In this document: one piece after another, positions 1 to 8,945 of the stretch
Layout of the letters: every line of letters begins with the position of its first letter
How positions within the stretch are numbered: position 1 is the first letter of the stretch
NCBI GenBank assembly: GCA_016711505.1
Contig: JADJSV010000003.1
Span: 434,001 to 498,000 of the forward strand
Length of the DNA stretch: 64,000 bases
DNA from: Bacteroidota bacterium
GTDB lineage: Bacteria; Bacteroidota; Bacteroidia; AKYH767-A; 2013-40CM-41-45
Reading direction: 5' to 3'
Notes under the pieces: model-generated
Told to the model about the DNA's origin: nothing
What the model saw: only the letters and a program-made list of their open reading frames with translations
The model's database searches: none
Position numbers and translations under genes: made by a program

Positions 1-1
1 T

Positions 2-763
2 GAAACGATTCAGGTAATTGATGCATTAAAAGGTCCGCTTACAAAATCTCCTGAGGTAAAAACTTTCGGTGGAAATAATCAGGTTAAGATCACGACAAGT
101 TATATGATCGAAGACCAGTCGCCTGAAGCTGAAGTAAAAGTAAGTGAACTTTTAAATTCAGGTTTGAAAACAGTTCAAGGTGATGGAGGTTATAAAATAT
201 TAAGCTCGCAAAAAGTAGGACCAACGATCGCCGATGATATCAAGTCATCTGCAGTATGGGCAATCTTAATTTCCTGCGGAATGATGTTCCTTTACATCTT
301 CATTCGTTTCCGTCGCTGGCAGTTTGGTCTCGGTGCCGTTATTGCCTTATTGCATGACGTTCTCGTTGTACTTTCATTCTATGCTATCTTCAACGGAATC
401 CTGCCTTTCTCACTTGAGATCGATCAGGCTTTCATTGCGGCGATCTTAACGGTAATGGGTTATTCAATGACTGATACAGTCGTTGTATTTGACCGTATCC
501 GTGAATTCGTTGGCGTACATCACCACGCTCATGATCAGAAGAAAGTAATCAATGATGCCCTTAACTCAACTTTAAGTCGTACGATCAATACTTCATTAAC
601 GATCTTCTTTGTTCTCCTTGCCATATTTATTTTTGGTGGAGAGGTTATCAGAGGATTTACATTTGCATTGTTGATCGGTATCGTCATCGGTACTTACTCT
701 TCAATTTGTATCGCTACTCCGGTTGTAGTTGATCTTGCAAAAAAAGATCTTGCCGGTAAATAA
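2..763 (+). CDS. secDF: Protein translocase subunit SecDF, C-terminal part (5' end outside window)
   Basis: Inner-membrane partner of the SecYEG channel that uses the proton gradient to pull exported proteins out. The frame is open from base 2, so the gene starts upstream of the window; 253 residues are visible. The SecF half is recognised by the motif GYSMTDTVVVFDRIRE (bases about 457-504), by VGPTIADDIKSSA before the first visible membrane segment, and by several hydrophobic spans afterwards. Bacteroidota normally carry SecD and SecF as one chain, and the sequence just upstream of the SecF half is consistent with that, although the SecD half is not seen. A strong terminator follows the stop codon. 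Confidence 0.95.
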   Translation, partial: ETIQVIDALKGPLTKSPEVKTFGGNNQVKITTSYMIEDQSPEAEVKVSELLNSGLKTVQGDGGYKILSSQKVGPTIADDIKSSAVWAILISCGMMFLYIFIRFRRWQFGLGAVIALLHDVLVVLSFYAIFNGILPFSLEIDQAFIAAILTVMGYSMTDTVVVFDRIREFVGVHHHAHDQKKVINDALNSTLSRTINTSLTIFFVLLAIFIFGGEVIRGFTFALLIGIVIGTYSSICIATPVVVDLAKKDLAGK

Positions 764-785
764 GGAATAAAATTTCAACACAAAG

Positions 786-812
786 AAGCCCGGCTTAGTC
801 CGGGCTTTTTTA
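786..812 (+). terminator. Rho-independent terminator after secDF
   Basis: An 8-bp perfect stem AAGCCCGG / CCGGGCTT with a six-base loop is followed by a T run. It lies 23 bases after the secDF stop and 14 bases before the next start codon, so the downstream gene probably has its own promoter or depends on read-through. Confidence 0.85.
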
Positions 813-825
813 TTAACTGAAATAA

Positions 826-1491
826 ATGAAAAAATTTCTTCTTCTTATTTGTACATTATTTTTTTGCAATGAGTCCTTTGCGCAGGACGTAAAAGTTGAA
901 TATCTGGGCTTTGATGGAATAGGTGTAAAGTATAAACGATTTATGACATGGGGTTTGGGCTACCATCATGAATTAGGTGAAAAAATTACAATCGGTCTCA
1001 ACTATCGGTCTTATTATGGTTTCGTACCTCCGCATGATCCGGATTTTGATAATACATCAAGTTTCGACATCGATGTAGTTGATCAAAATGGAATAACAGA
1101 ATCAGCAAGAGTTGATTATTTCAGAGATCTCAGCTGGTATGGATTTTATTATTCAACAAGATTTTTTTTTAAAAGCATCAGAGATGATGGATTTTTCTTT
1201 GAAGAATCGATTGGATATTATCACATGAAAAGTATTATCGATGTTAAAAGTTTTTACTATGGTTACGGACCACAGTCAGCAGATATGTCTGTACTGGGTG
1301 AACTGAAACAAGTTGATATACTTATTCCCATTGGTCTGCACTTAGGCGCAAGAGCTTATGTGGAGACCGGTGCTAAGAATGATATTACTTATGATTTTGC
1401 TTTCGGTGTGCAATACCTTACCGGCAATTCTGATCCCATACTTAAGAATCCGGTTTTCAGAGACAAAGGTGAAACAATAAAAATTCAGTAA
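826..1491 (+). CDS. Secreted protein of unknown function, probably an outer-membrane beta-barrel
   Basis: 221 residues. The first 19 residues form a classical signal peptide ending in SFA-QD. The rest is rich in aromatic residues and alternating hydrophobic stretches (for example GLGYHHELGEKITIGLNYRSYYG), typical of small outer-membrane barrels in Bacteroidota. No family was recognised by eye. It stands alone between the secDF terminator and a convergent DUF456 gene, so context does not suggest a role. Confidence 0.7.
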   Translation: MKKFLLLICTLFFCNESFAQDVKVEYLGFDGIGVKYKRFMTWGLGYHHELGEKITIGLNYRSYYGFVPPHDPDFDNTSSFDIDVVDQNGITESARVDYFRDLSWYGFYYSTRFFFKSIRDDGFFFEESIGYYHMKSIIDVKSFYYGYGPQSADMSVLGELKQVDILIPIGLHLGARAYVETGAKNDITYDFAFGVQYLTGNSDPILKNPVFRDKGETIKIQ

Positions 1492-1538
1492 ACTCTCCTT
1501 TGATATGGCTTTTTCATTTGGATTGATGTTCTGAAAAA

Positions 1539-2018
1539 TCAGGCATGAACTACAAGTTTGTAGATGATCATAAATGTCATGATCCCGCTTAATGCAACTT
1601 TAAAACCTATGCTGATGATGGTTCCCATAAAAGTTGCAATACCCGAACGTGTCGCTTGTGATGTTGTTTTCCCGGCCATCATATCGCCAATCATTGCTCC
1701 AAGAAACGTTCCCAGCAACATGCCGATCGGAGTGAATACAATTCCGACTACCATGCCGATCATACTGCCAATTATTCCCTGACGAGTAGCGCCGAATTTT
1801 TTTCCTGTCCACAGAGGAATTAAATAATCAAGTGCTAAAACGATTACGGTCAATATTCCAAAAACGATCAAGGTACTTGTGGCAAATGGACGATTTGCCC
1901 ATACCATACACCACATAGCAAGATAATTCAAAGGATGACCCGGTAAACCGGGAACAATACTTCCTATAAATCCTACAATACAAAGTAGAATGGCAATTAT
2001 AATCAGGACTGTTTCCAT
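1539..2018 (-). CDS. DUF456 family small membrane protein
   Basis: 159 residues, almost entirely hydrophobic, with four to five predicted membrane spans. The N-terminal pattern IVGFIGSIVPGLPGHPLNYLAM and the glycine-rich middle (GMVVGIVFTPIGMLLGTFLGAMIGDMM) match the DUF456 family, whose function is not established. Glycine-zipper-like repeats suggest tightly packed helices. It converges with the gene at 826-1491. Confidence 0.8.
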   Translation of the reverse strand: METVLIIIAILLCIVGFIGSIVPGLPGHPLNYLAMWCMVWANRPFATSTLIVFGILTVIVLALDYLIPLWTGKKFGATRQGIIGSMIGMVVGIVFTPIGMLLGTFLGAMIGDMMAGKTTSQATRSGIATFMGTIISIGFKVALSGIMTFMIIYKLVVHA

Positions 2019-2112
2019 GTTTTTTTAGTGAAAAACAAAAGTAGAACAATTCATAATGGGTATTTCATGATTACAGCAAAAAAAGACCTTACATTTACAG
2101 AAAAATAGAACA

Positions 2113-2454
2113 ATGATACTTTCAAAATTGCTTTTCCTGAATCTTGGCGGAGGCGAAATATTTGTAATCCTGCTAGTCGTACTTCTTTTCTTTGGTTCAA
2201 AGAGAATTCCGGAACTTGCAAAAGGCCTGGGTAAAGGAATGCGTGAATTCAAAGACGCTATGTCAGGGATCGAAAACGAAGTCCGGAATGCTGCAAGTGA
2301 TACACCTTCCCCTGCAAAAAAACCGGAGAATATTATTTCTAAAACGGATACGGAATCGCCTGCACAAAATGAATACAATCAACAAACTCCACCGGCTGAT
2401 GGTCCACCGTTGACTCAATCTAAGACTGAGAATCCGGCGGCAAAGAATTTGTAA
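2113..2454 (+). CDS. tatA: Sec-independent translocase subunit TatA/TatE
   Basis: 113 residues. TatA forms the variable-size pore that exports folded proteins carrying twin-arginine signals. The family pattern is clear: a short N-terminal membrane helix (IFVILLVVLLFFG, about residues 16-28), the hinge GSKRIPELAKGLGKGMREFKDA, an amphipathic helix, then a disordered Pro/Thr-rich tail. No tatC is in the window. The stop lies only 7 bp from the convergent polX stop and no terminator is visible between them. Confidence 0.93.
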   Translation: MILSKLLFLNLGGGEIFVILLVVLLFFGSKRIPELAKGLGKGMREFKDAMSGIENEVRNAASDTPSPAKKPENIISKTDTESPAQNEYNQQTPPADGPPLTQSKTENPAAKNL

Positions 2455-2461
2455 TTCCGTA

Positions 2462-4153
2462 TTAAAATTTCTCCAAAACCTCCTCCAGAGAAAGCGCATT
2501 AAATGTCATTGCCCGGGTCAATCCACCTTTGCGTGCAACACCAACACCAAAATGCATATCATGATAACCTTCTTTTCTGTGTGCATCGGGATTGATTGAG
2601 ATCATTACATTTTTTTCTAATGCATATTGAATCCATCTCCAGTCGATATCTAACCGATATGGATTTGCATTCAATTCAATGACGACATTATTCGCAGCAC
2701 ATGCATCAATGATTTTCTTATGATCGATCGGATACCCGGGGCGCGATAGAAGTAATCTTCCTGTCGGATGCCCAAGAATAGTTGTGTATGGATTTTCAAT
2801 TGCTTTGATAAGTCTTGCTGTAGCTTTTGGTTCTTCCATTCTTAAATTGGAATGAATGGAAGCAACAATAAAATCAAACGACTTCAATACATCTTCTGAA
2901 TAATCGAGTTCTCCGCTCGATAAAATATCGGACTCGATTCCTTTTAAGATCCGGAAAGGAGCAAGAGTTTTATTCAGCTTGTCAATTTCTGCATGTTGTA
3001 AAATAATTTTTTCTTCACTAAGTCCATTTGCATAAAAGGCACTCTTGCTATGATCACAAATCCCCAGATATTCATAACCAAGTTCCTTGCAATAAACTGC
3101 CATGTCTTTCAAAGTGTCGTTCCCGTCACTGTATGTTGAATGATTATGGAGTATCCCTTTCAGATCCGTTTCTTCAATGAGATCATCAAAATCATTTTTA
3201 TTCAACAGGTCGAATTCGATCAATCCTTCACGCAGTTCAGGAATGAAATAGGGGAGACCTGCGGATTCGTAAATTTCTTCTTCAGAATAAAATGTTGTGG
3301 TCAGATCGATCTGATAACCGGTCTCAAGTTTTTCTAAGTGAGATCCGGAAGCAGTCGTGATGAATAGTATGTTCTGAATAAGTTCTTCAGAACACAAATA
3401 GAATACGACTGGAATAGTTTCCTGAAAAATTAATGTTGCCTTCCGAATGGAGATCCCATTTTTATTTTCATCGCTGAACGCAGGTTGTTGTTCTTTGAAA
3501 AGTTCAGAGCCTGAAATATATTTTTGAAATTCATTTTCACTGGAATCAGTTACGAATTCAATCGATGTAATGATCTCGCATTTCCTTCGTGTTTGTCCGG
3601 AAATCAGAATTTCTGCATTCGGAAAAACTGTTTTGTATTCTTTAATGATTTCTTCGGAAACAAATTCTGCTATCGGATATAAACAATTTTTTGAATTTGA
3701 AATTCTGAATTCAATTGAGTCCCGGATCAGCTTTTGTGTCTTTTCTCCAAAACCTTTCAGAGTTACCAGTCTGTTTTCATTGCATGCATAAAGCAATTCT
3801 CCAACTGATTCGATCTCCATTTCCTTCCAGAGTTGTAGGACCTTCTTTGGCCCGATGCCTTTAATGCCGAGCATGTCAATTACACCATGTGGAGTTCTGG
3901 AAACCAGTTCGTCGAGATCAGAAAAACTTTGTCTGTTAAGGTAATCGCTGATTTTACTTTGCAAACCTTTTCCAATCCCTTCAATCGATGCCATTTCAAC
4001 AGCATCCATTGATGATAAGGGCGCATTCAGTTTGTCGATCTTGAATGCAGCATTTTGTAATGAACGAATCTTAAAAGGATTCTCCGAATGCAATTCCATC
4101 AACTGAGAAGCCAGCCGAAAAGCTTTTGCAATCTGACGATTGGAAATATTCAT
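2462..4153 (-). CDS. polX: PolX-family protein: helix-hairpin-helix, degenerate polymerase palm, PHP phosphoesterase
   Basis: 563 residues, the usual PolX length. N-terminal helix-hairpin-helix segments (IEGIGKGLQSKI, IKGIGPKKVLQLW, LKGFGEKTQKL, about residues 50-140) bind DNA. The palm region is degenerate: the family motif GSxRR...DxD appears as SGQTRRKCEIITSIEF, so the metal-binding aspartates are replaced. The C-terminal PHP domain (about 330-563) keeps its metal ligands: HNHSTYSDG, CDHS, GIESD, SIHSN, GHPTG and NPDAH. It is therefore more likely a 3'-5' exonuclease or phosphoesterase than a working polymerase. It lies 7 bp downstream of sppA and is probably co-transcribed with it. Confidence 0.9.
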   Translation of the reverse strand: MNISNRQIAKAFRLASQLMELHSENPFKIRSLQNAAFKIDKLNAPLSSMDAVEMASIEGIGKGLQSKISDYLNRQSFSDLDELVSRTPHGVIDMLGIKGIGPKKVLQLWKEMEIESVGELLYACNENRLVTLKGFGEKTQKLIRDSIEFRISNSKNCLYPIAEFVSEEIIKEYKTVFPNAEILISGQTRRKCEIITSIEFVTDSSENEFQKYISGSELFKEQQPAFSDENKNGISIRKATLIFQETIPVVFYLCSEELIQNILFITTASGSHLEKLETGYQIDLTTTFYSEEEIYESAGLPYFIPELREGLIEFDLLNKNDFDDLIEETDLKGILHNHSTYSDGNDTLKDMAVYCKELGYEYLGICDHSKSAFYANGLSEEKIILQHAEIDKLNKTLAPFRILKGIESDILSSGELDYSEDVLKSFDFIVASIHSNLRMEEPKATARLIKAIENPYTTILGHPTGRLLLSRPGYPIDHKKIIDACAANNVVIELNANPYRLDIDWRWIQYALEKNVMISINPDAHRKEGYHDMHFGVGVARKGGLTRAMTFNALSLEEVLEKF

Positions 4154-4160
4154 CCGGCAA

Positions 4161-5930
4161 TCAACGTATCGTTATTGAAAATGGTAGCCGAGCCTGAACA
4201 CCTTCCATATTGACAAGTGATTCGACTTCATTATAATAAGTATAAGCTGCTCCAAGTTCATTTTTTACAGCAGAGATCTTCGCTTCTTCACCAAAATCTT
4301 CCATTATTTGCTTCATGAAATCTTTTTGTTCCGGTAAGGAAATCGTTCTGTGTTTATCCAGTTTTGCAAGCTTTGCAGCAATCTCAATTGCTGCATCCAG
4401 ACCGCCGATCTCGTCTACTAATCCCAAAGCTTTTGCATCAGTACCACTCCATACCCGCCCTTGTCCGACACTGTCAACAGCTGATTTGTCCATCTTCCTT
4501 CCTTCGGAAACATGCGTAATAAATGTGTCGTAGATCTTTTCAACACTTTCCTGAATAATTGCACGCTCTTCTGTTGTCATAGGATAGAATGTACTTCCAA
4601 TGTTTGCATATTTTCCTGTACGCACAGAATCAAAAGTAATTCCGAGTTTGTTGTTGAACATTTTTTGTGCATTGAATAAAAGTCCGAATACTCCGATCGA
4701 GCCTGTAATAGTTGTCGGTTGAGCTACGATCTTATCTGCAGCACATGCAATGTAATATCCGCCTGATGCTGCATAGTCACCCATTGAAACTACTAATGGT
4801 TTCGCTTTTTTTGCAAGTATAGTTTCTCTCCAGATCACATCCGATGCCAATGCACTTCCTCCCGGAGAATTTACTCTCAGTACAATTGCTTTGATCGTTG
4901 TGTCAAGTCTTGCCTTACGGATCGCTTCTGCAATTTTCTCTGATCCCATCTGATCATCACTTCCTTTACCACTTACGATCTCACCATTTGCATAAACTAC
5001 TGCAATTTTTTTCGCAGAGAATTCTTTAATAGCAGGAAGTGAGTGAGAATATTTTTTCAAGTCAACAAATTTTACCTTGTCGTCACTGTCTAAATTGGTT
5101 TTCTTTTTCAGATCATCAAGTACTTCATCATAGTATGCTAACTGATCTACGAATTTTGCATCAAGTGCATCCTGTCCGCTGCGGGCACCCAGATTATCAG
5201 CAACTTTTTGAACTTCTTCACTACTTAGTTTTCGTGACTCTGCAATATCTTTTACAAACTGATTCCACAGACTGGAAATAAATTTTTGAGTTTGTTCACG
5301 ATTCTCCGGACTCATTTTGTCAAGGATAAAAGGCTCAATAGCACTTTTAAATTTCCCGTGACGGATAACTTCCGGTTGCAATTCCAGTTTTTCCAGAGTT
5401 CCTTTCAGAAACATTAATTCAGCTCTGAATCCTCTGAAATCAATATCGCCTTCAGGATATAAATAGATCTTATCTGCAAGAGATGCGAGATAATATTCCC
5501 CTTGCGAATAACTTTCGCTGTAAGCGTAAATAAATTTCTTTGATGTTTTAAAATCAAGCAATGCATTTCTGATTTCTTCAACAGTCGCAATTCCTGTCTG
5601 TAAAGAATTTAAATTGATAAAAAGTCCATCGATCTTTGAATCAGTTTTTGCTGCTTCAATACTTTTGAGAATATCATCAAGTCCTAAACCTTTGTTGATT
5701 GAAATGCCTGTCAGACCGATATCTTCGATCGGATTTTTAGGAGTTCTTTCCTTGATCGGACCTTCCAGATTTATCTGAAGAACGGAATGTTCACTGATTT
5801 TAACTTTATCGTTTTCTTTCAATCCACCAATCATACTACTTACAATTGTGATGATGAAAATGATGATTAAAAATCCAGCAATAAAGAAGCCGGCAACAGA
5901 GGCCAGCATGAATTTGAAGAACTGTTTCAT
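4161..5930 (-). CDS. sppA: Signal peptide peptidase SppA, 67K type
   Basis: 589 residues, the double-domain SppA length. It is membrane-anchored by one N-terminal helix (about residues 8-32) and degrades cleaved signal peptides with a Ser-Lys dyad. The predicted catalytic lysine is K193 in RHGKFKSA and the nucleophile S389 in GDYAASGGYYIA; the 196-residue spacing resembles that of the E. coli enzyme. The C-terminal TGSIGVFG and GRVWSGTDA segments are also typical. It is the first gene of a likely sppA-polX operon, and a Bacteroidota -7 element lies 21 bp before the start. Confidence 0.95.
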   Translation of the reverse strand: MKQFFKFMLASVAGFFIAGFLIIIFIITIVSSMIGGLKENDKVKISEHSVLQINLEGPIKERTPKNPIEDIGLTGISINKGLGLDDILKSIEAAKTDSKIDGLFINLNSLQTGIATVEEIRNALLDFKTSKKFIYAYSESYSQGEYYLASLADKIYLYPEGDIDFRGFRAELMFLKGTLEKLELQPEVIRHGKFKSAIEPFILDKMSPENREQTQKFISSLWNQFVKDIAESRKLSSEEVQKVADNLGARSGQDALDAKFVDQLAYYDEVLDDLKKKTNLDSDDKVKFVDLKKYSHSLPAIKEFSAKKIAVVYANGEIVSGKGSDDQMGSEKIAEAIRKARLDTTIKAIVLRVNSPGGSALASDVIWRETILAKKAKPLVVSMGDYAASGGYYIACAADKIVAQPTTITGSIGVFGLLFNAQKMFNNKLGITFDSVRTGKYANIGSTFYPMTTEERAIIQESVEKIYDTFITHVSEGRKMDKSAVDSVGQGRVWSGTDAKALGLVDEIGGLDAAIEIAAKLAKLDKHRTISLPEQKDFMKQIMEDFGEEAKISAVKNELGAAYTYYNEVESLVNMEGVQARLPFSITIR

Positions 5931-5950
5931 ATACTTTAGTTAGAGAGGCG

Positions 5951-5958
5951 CAAAGTTA
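5951..5958 (-). promoter_or_regulatory. Putative -7 element of the sppA promoter
   Basis: On the minus strand this reads TAACTTTG, a full match to the Bacteroidota -7 consensus TAnnTTTG, 20 bp upstream of the sppA start. No clear TTG box is found 19-21 bp further upstream, so only half of the promoter is supported. Confidence 0.4.
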
Positions 5959-6009
5959 AATTAATTGCTTTGTCTTTCATAAGATTTGAAGTAGGTTTGA
6001 AAAAAATTA

Positions 6010-6501
6010 ATGATGCAGGCGATATTACTTTTAGGGACGAATCTGAATGACAGAATGCAGAATTTGAGCCTTGCACGGAAAAACATCATTGAACGGATAG
6101 GTATGATAGAGGCCGAATCCGGTACCTACCGTACTGCACCATGGGGAAACACAGAACAAAATGATTTTCTGAATAAAGTTGTTGTTGTCCGGACTACATT
6201 GTCACCGTACAAATTACTTAGCGAGCTACTGGATATTGAAAAGGAAATGGGGCGGGTGAGAACGATAAAATGGGCGCCACGACTGATCGATCTGGATATA
6301 CTGTACTTTGGAAACAATATTGTCAATGAGCCCGGACTAATCATTCCGCATCCATTTATTCAGGATCGTCGGTTTACATTGATCCCGCTAACTGAGGTTC
6401 TGCCGGATTTCGAGCACCCTATATTTCATCAGACTAATGCTGAATTACTTGCCAAAACGACCGATAATTCAGAAGTTTTTCTTCATGAAAATGGAGAATG
6501 A
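6010..6501 (+). CDS. folK: 2-amino-4-hydroxy-6-hydroxymethyldihydropteridine diphosphokinase (HPPK)
   Basis: 163 residues, standard length. HPPK transfers pyrophosphate from ATP to the pterin alcohol in folate synthesis. The N-terminal LLGTNLNDRMQNL, the middle YRTAPWGNTEQNDFLNKVV and the signature WAPRLIDLDILYFG with the following HPFIQDRRF are all family hallmarks. It starts with two consecutive ATG codons and is followed after 39 bp by a deoxynucleoside kinase, so the two may form an operon. Confidence 0.95.
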   Translation: MMQAILLLGTNLNDRMQNLSLARKNIIERIGMIEAESGTYRTAPWGNTEQNDFLNKVVVVRTTLSPYKLLSELLDIEKEMGRVRTIKWAPRLIDLDILYFGNNIVNEPGLIIPHPFIQDRRFTLIPLTEVLPDFEHPIFHQTNAELLAKTTDNSEVFLHENGE

Positions 6502-6540
6502 TCGGATTTAAAAGCGATTTTCGCGGAGCAAAATGCTACT

Positions 6541-7197
6541 ATGGCCAAAAAGTTAAAATATGATTATATCGTAGTCGAAGGCAATATCGGAACCGGAAAA
6601 ACTTCTCTTGCCGGACGGTTATCTGCCGATTTTAATACCCGGTTAATCCTGGAGCGTTTTGCGGACAATCCTTTTCTGCCTTTATTTTATGAGCAACCGC
6701 AGCGATATGCCTTTCCACTTGAACTTTCTTTTTTAGCGGACCGGTATCAGCAATTGAAAGATGAATTGGCTTCGCCTGAACTTTTCAGACAGCAAACGAT
6801 TTCAGATTATCTGTTAAGCAAATCGCTCATCTTTGCAAATATTACTCTTAAAAACGATGAAAATCAACTTTATCAGCGACTTTTCCATATTATAAATCCT
6901 CATTTGCCAAAGCCGGACCTGCTGGTTTATCTGCATAAAGACATAGAAAAGTTAAGAAGTAACATCAAAAGCAGAGGTCGTGATTACGAGCAAAATATCA
7001 GTAGCGATTATCTGGAGAACCTGGAAAAAGGCTACTGGGAATTTTTCAAACAGCAGGATGGTTTTCCAATTTTAGTGATCGATACGAATAATGTAGACTT
7101 TGTAAAAAATGACAAAGACTATCAAAAGATCCTTGATCTGCTGGAAATGGACTATACACCCGGTATTCACAGGGTATTATTAGAGCCGGTTTCTTGA
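6541..7197 (+). CDS. Deoxynucleoside kinase (deoxyadenosine/deoxyguanosine kinase family)
   Basis: 218 residues. It phosphorylates deoxynucleosides for dNTP salvage. The P-loop VEGNIGTGKTSLA is at about residues 12-24, followed by the family segment ERFADNPFLP and the FPLELSFLADRYQQL helix. The lid region with RGRDYEQNIS is near residue 142. Which base it prefers cannot be read from the sequence. It sits just downstream of folK. Confidence 0.88.
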   Translation: MAKKLKYDYIVVEGNIGTGKTSLAGRLSADFNTRLILERFADNPFLPLFYEQPQRYAFPLELSFLADRYQQLKDELASPELFRQQTISDYLLSKSLIFANITLKNDENQLYQRLFHIINPHLPKPDLLVYLHKDIEKLRSNIKSRGRDYEQNISSDYLENLEKGYWEFFKQQDGFPILVIDTNNVDFVKNDKDYQKILDLLEMDYTPGIHRVLLEPVS

Positions 7198-7216
7198 ATC
7201 CGTTTACCAAATTGAC

Positions 7217-7246
7217 TTGCTTTTAGCTAATGCTTTCTTAAATTTG
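7217..7246 (+). promoter_or_regulatory. Bacteroidota promoter of the OmpA-family gene
   Basis: TTG at 7217-7219 is separated by 19 bp from TAAATTTG at 7239-7246, a full match to the consensus TTG-N19/21-TAnnTTTG. Transcription should begin near 7251-7254, leaving a leader of about 50 bases before the start at 7305. Confidence 0.7.
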
Positions 7247-7304
7247 CATAACGTGGAGCCCTTGTGAATAGCGGCTTTCGTACATGAACACAACCTACTG
7301 CAAA

Positions 7305-8786
7305 ATGAAACTATTTACCATTCTCATGTCACTGCTTGTAATCGGCAGCGCTGAAAGTCTTTCAGCTCAATCCGGAGCAACAAATGATAGTACACAGGTA
7401 CGCATTAAGCGTGACAGGATGCCGTACATTAAAAATTTCAATACCTGGGATATCGGGGGACATATCGGAATCACATATCCAAATACGGATATTGCTGCTT
7501 CTACATTTACAGCTGACAATGTTAAGCGTGAGCTTGCATTCGGACTGGATGTTACAAAATTCCTGACGCATTCTTTTGCCTTCCAGGGTAGATTCATTAC
7601 CGGCAAAATGAGTGGAGTTGATTCTAATAAACCGCAGTATCAATATCATACTGACGTACATTATGACCTTACCATCAATGCTTATTTTCAACTTGGTAAT
7701 GTTGCTTTCTTAAAGAGAACTCCGAATCTTGCTATCTACGGTGCAATTGGTATCGGTGCTATTAATTACACTCCTTATGTTTCAATAGATAGCGGAAGAA
7801 CTGAATTGACCGGAATTTACTCCCAATATCAACAAGCATTTGAGATCAGGGATTTTGCTCCAACAACAGAGTTGATCATCCCATTTTCTGTTGGTGCTAA
7901 ATACAGAATTGCAAAACATTTTTCCTTGAATTTAGAATATAGCTTAAGAACAACAAACAGTGACCGCATGGACGGATGGGATAAATTATTATCTGAAGAT
8001 GATGATTATTCTTATTTGAGTGCAGGACTTACTTTTCATATCGGTGGCAAAGATCACATGGCAGAATGGTTCAATCCACTGCAAAGTGTTTACACAGATC
8101 TTTATGATATGAAAGATAAAGTTGATCTGATGTCAATGGATACAGATAAAGATGGAGTAGCAGATCTTTTCGACAAAGAACCTGATACTCCTGAAGGTGT
8201 AAAAGTTTATGGTGATGGTACGGCAGTGGATACCGATCTTGATGGTATTCCTGATATTAATGATGCAGAACCTTTCTCAGCTAAGTATGCAAAAGTTGAT
8301 GCATCCGGTAAAGAGATCGATAGTGATGGTGATGGAGTTCCTGATCCGCAGGATATGGAGCCAAACACTCCAAAAGGAACATTAGTGAACCAATCAGGAA
8401 TTACAATTCCGGGAGATGGATCTGCTGATGGAAGTAAAGCTCCTTTCAGAAATGTAGATGGTTATCTTCCTTCAATTTTCTTTGCCTGGGATAGTGATGA
8501 AATCAATAAAGTCTTTGAAGAAAGTCTGGCTGAGATCTCTTTGGTAATGAAAAATAACCCTGAGCTGAAATTTATTATCTCAGGAAATTGTGATAAGATT
8601 GGAAGCATTGTTTATAATGAGAAACTTGGTATGCGTCGCGCTGAAGCAGTTAAGAAATATCTTGTTAAGAATTATAAAATTGATCCGGATAGATTAACAA
8701 CTGAAACGATGGGTAACAGAATCCCGCTTACGGATAAGACTTATATTAACCGTCGTGTGGATTTTTCGATTGATAGCAGAAAGTAA
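7305..8786 (+). CDS. OmpA-family outer-membrane protein with thrombospondin type 3 repeats
   Basis: 493 residues from ATG 7305; ATG 7284 in the same frame is an alternative, but 7305 gives a cleaner signal peptide (MKLFTILMSLLVIG...SAQ). An N-terminal beta-barrel of about 250 residues is followed by calcium-binding TSP3-type repeats (DTDKDGVADLFD, DTDLDGIPDIND, DSDGDGVPDPQD) and a C-terminal OmpA peptidoglycan-binding domain (ISGNCDKIGSIVYNEKLGMRRA ... NRRVDFSI). It probably ties the outer membrane to peptidoglycan. A well-formed promoter precedes it and a heptamer-repeat hairpin follows. Confidence 0.92.
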   Translation: MKLFTILMSLLVIGSAESLSAQSGATNDSTQVRIKRDRMPYIKNFNTWDIGGHIGITYPNTDIAASTFTADNVKRELAFGLDVTKFLTHSFAFQGRFITGKMSGVDSNKPQYQYHTDVHYDLTINAYFQLGNVAFLKRTPNLAIYGAIGIGAINYTPYVSIDSGRTELTGIYSQYQQAFEIRDFAPTTELIIPFSVGAKYRIAKHFSLNLEYSLRTTNSDRMDGWDKLLSEDDDYSYLSAGLTFHIGGKDHMAEWFNPLQSVYTDLYDMKDKVDLMSMDTDKDGVADLFDKEPDTPEGVKVYGDGTAVDTDLDGIPDINDAEPFSAKYAKVDASGKEIDSDGDGVPDPQDMEPNTPKGTLVNQSGITIPGDGSADGSKAPFRNVDGYLPSIFFAWDSDEINKVFEESLAEISLVMKNNPELKFIISGNCDKIGSIVYNEKLGMRRAEAVKKYLVKNYKIDPDRLTTETMGNRIPLTDKTYINRRVDFSIDSRK

Positions 8787-8795
8787 ATGGTAAGA

Positions 8796-8945
8796 AGTAA
8801 GTAGTAAGTGGTGAGTAGCACTGCTTACTTCGTTGAACTCTAGTACTTCTATTCACCGTTAAACAGACTAAATCTTGATTGAAATACAGCACTTGCTATA
8901 TGTAGGAAGTGCTACTCACTACTTACCACTTACTACTCACCACTT
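8796..8945. repeat. Seven-base-period inverted repeat between ompA-like and trmH-like genes
   Basis: The left arm 8796-8822 is built of heptamers AGTAAGT-AGTAAGT-GGTGAGT. The right arm 8908-8934 is its reverse complement with 2 mismatches in 27 bases, and the heptamer pattern continues to 8945. The right-hand array supplies the stop codon of the minus-strand trmH-like gene at 8937. The transcript could fold into a long hairpin with an 85-base loop. Confidence 0.75.

Noticed and set aside
2025..2378. 117-codon minus-strand frame over tatA
   Set aside because: Antisense to a clearly recognisable TatA.
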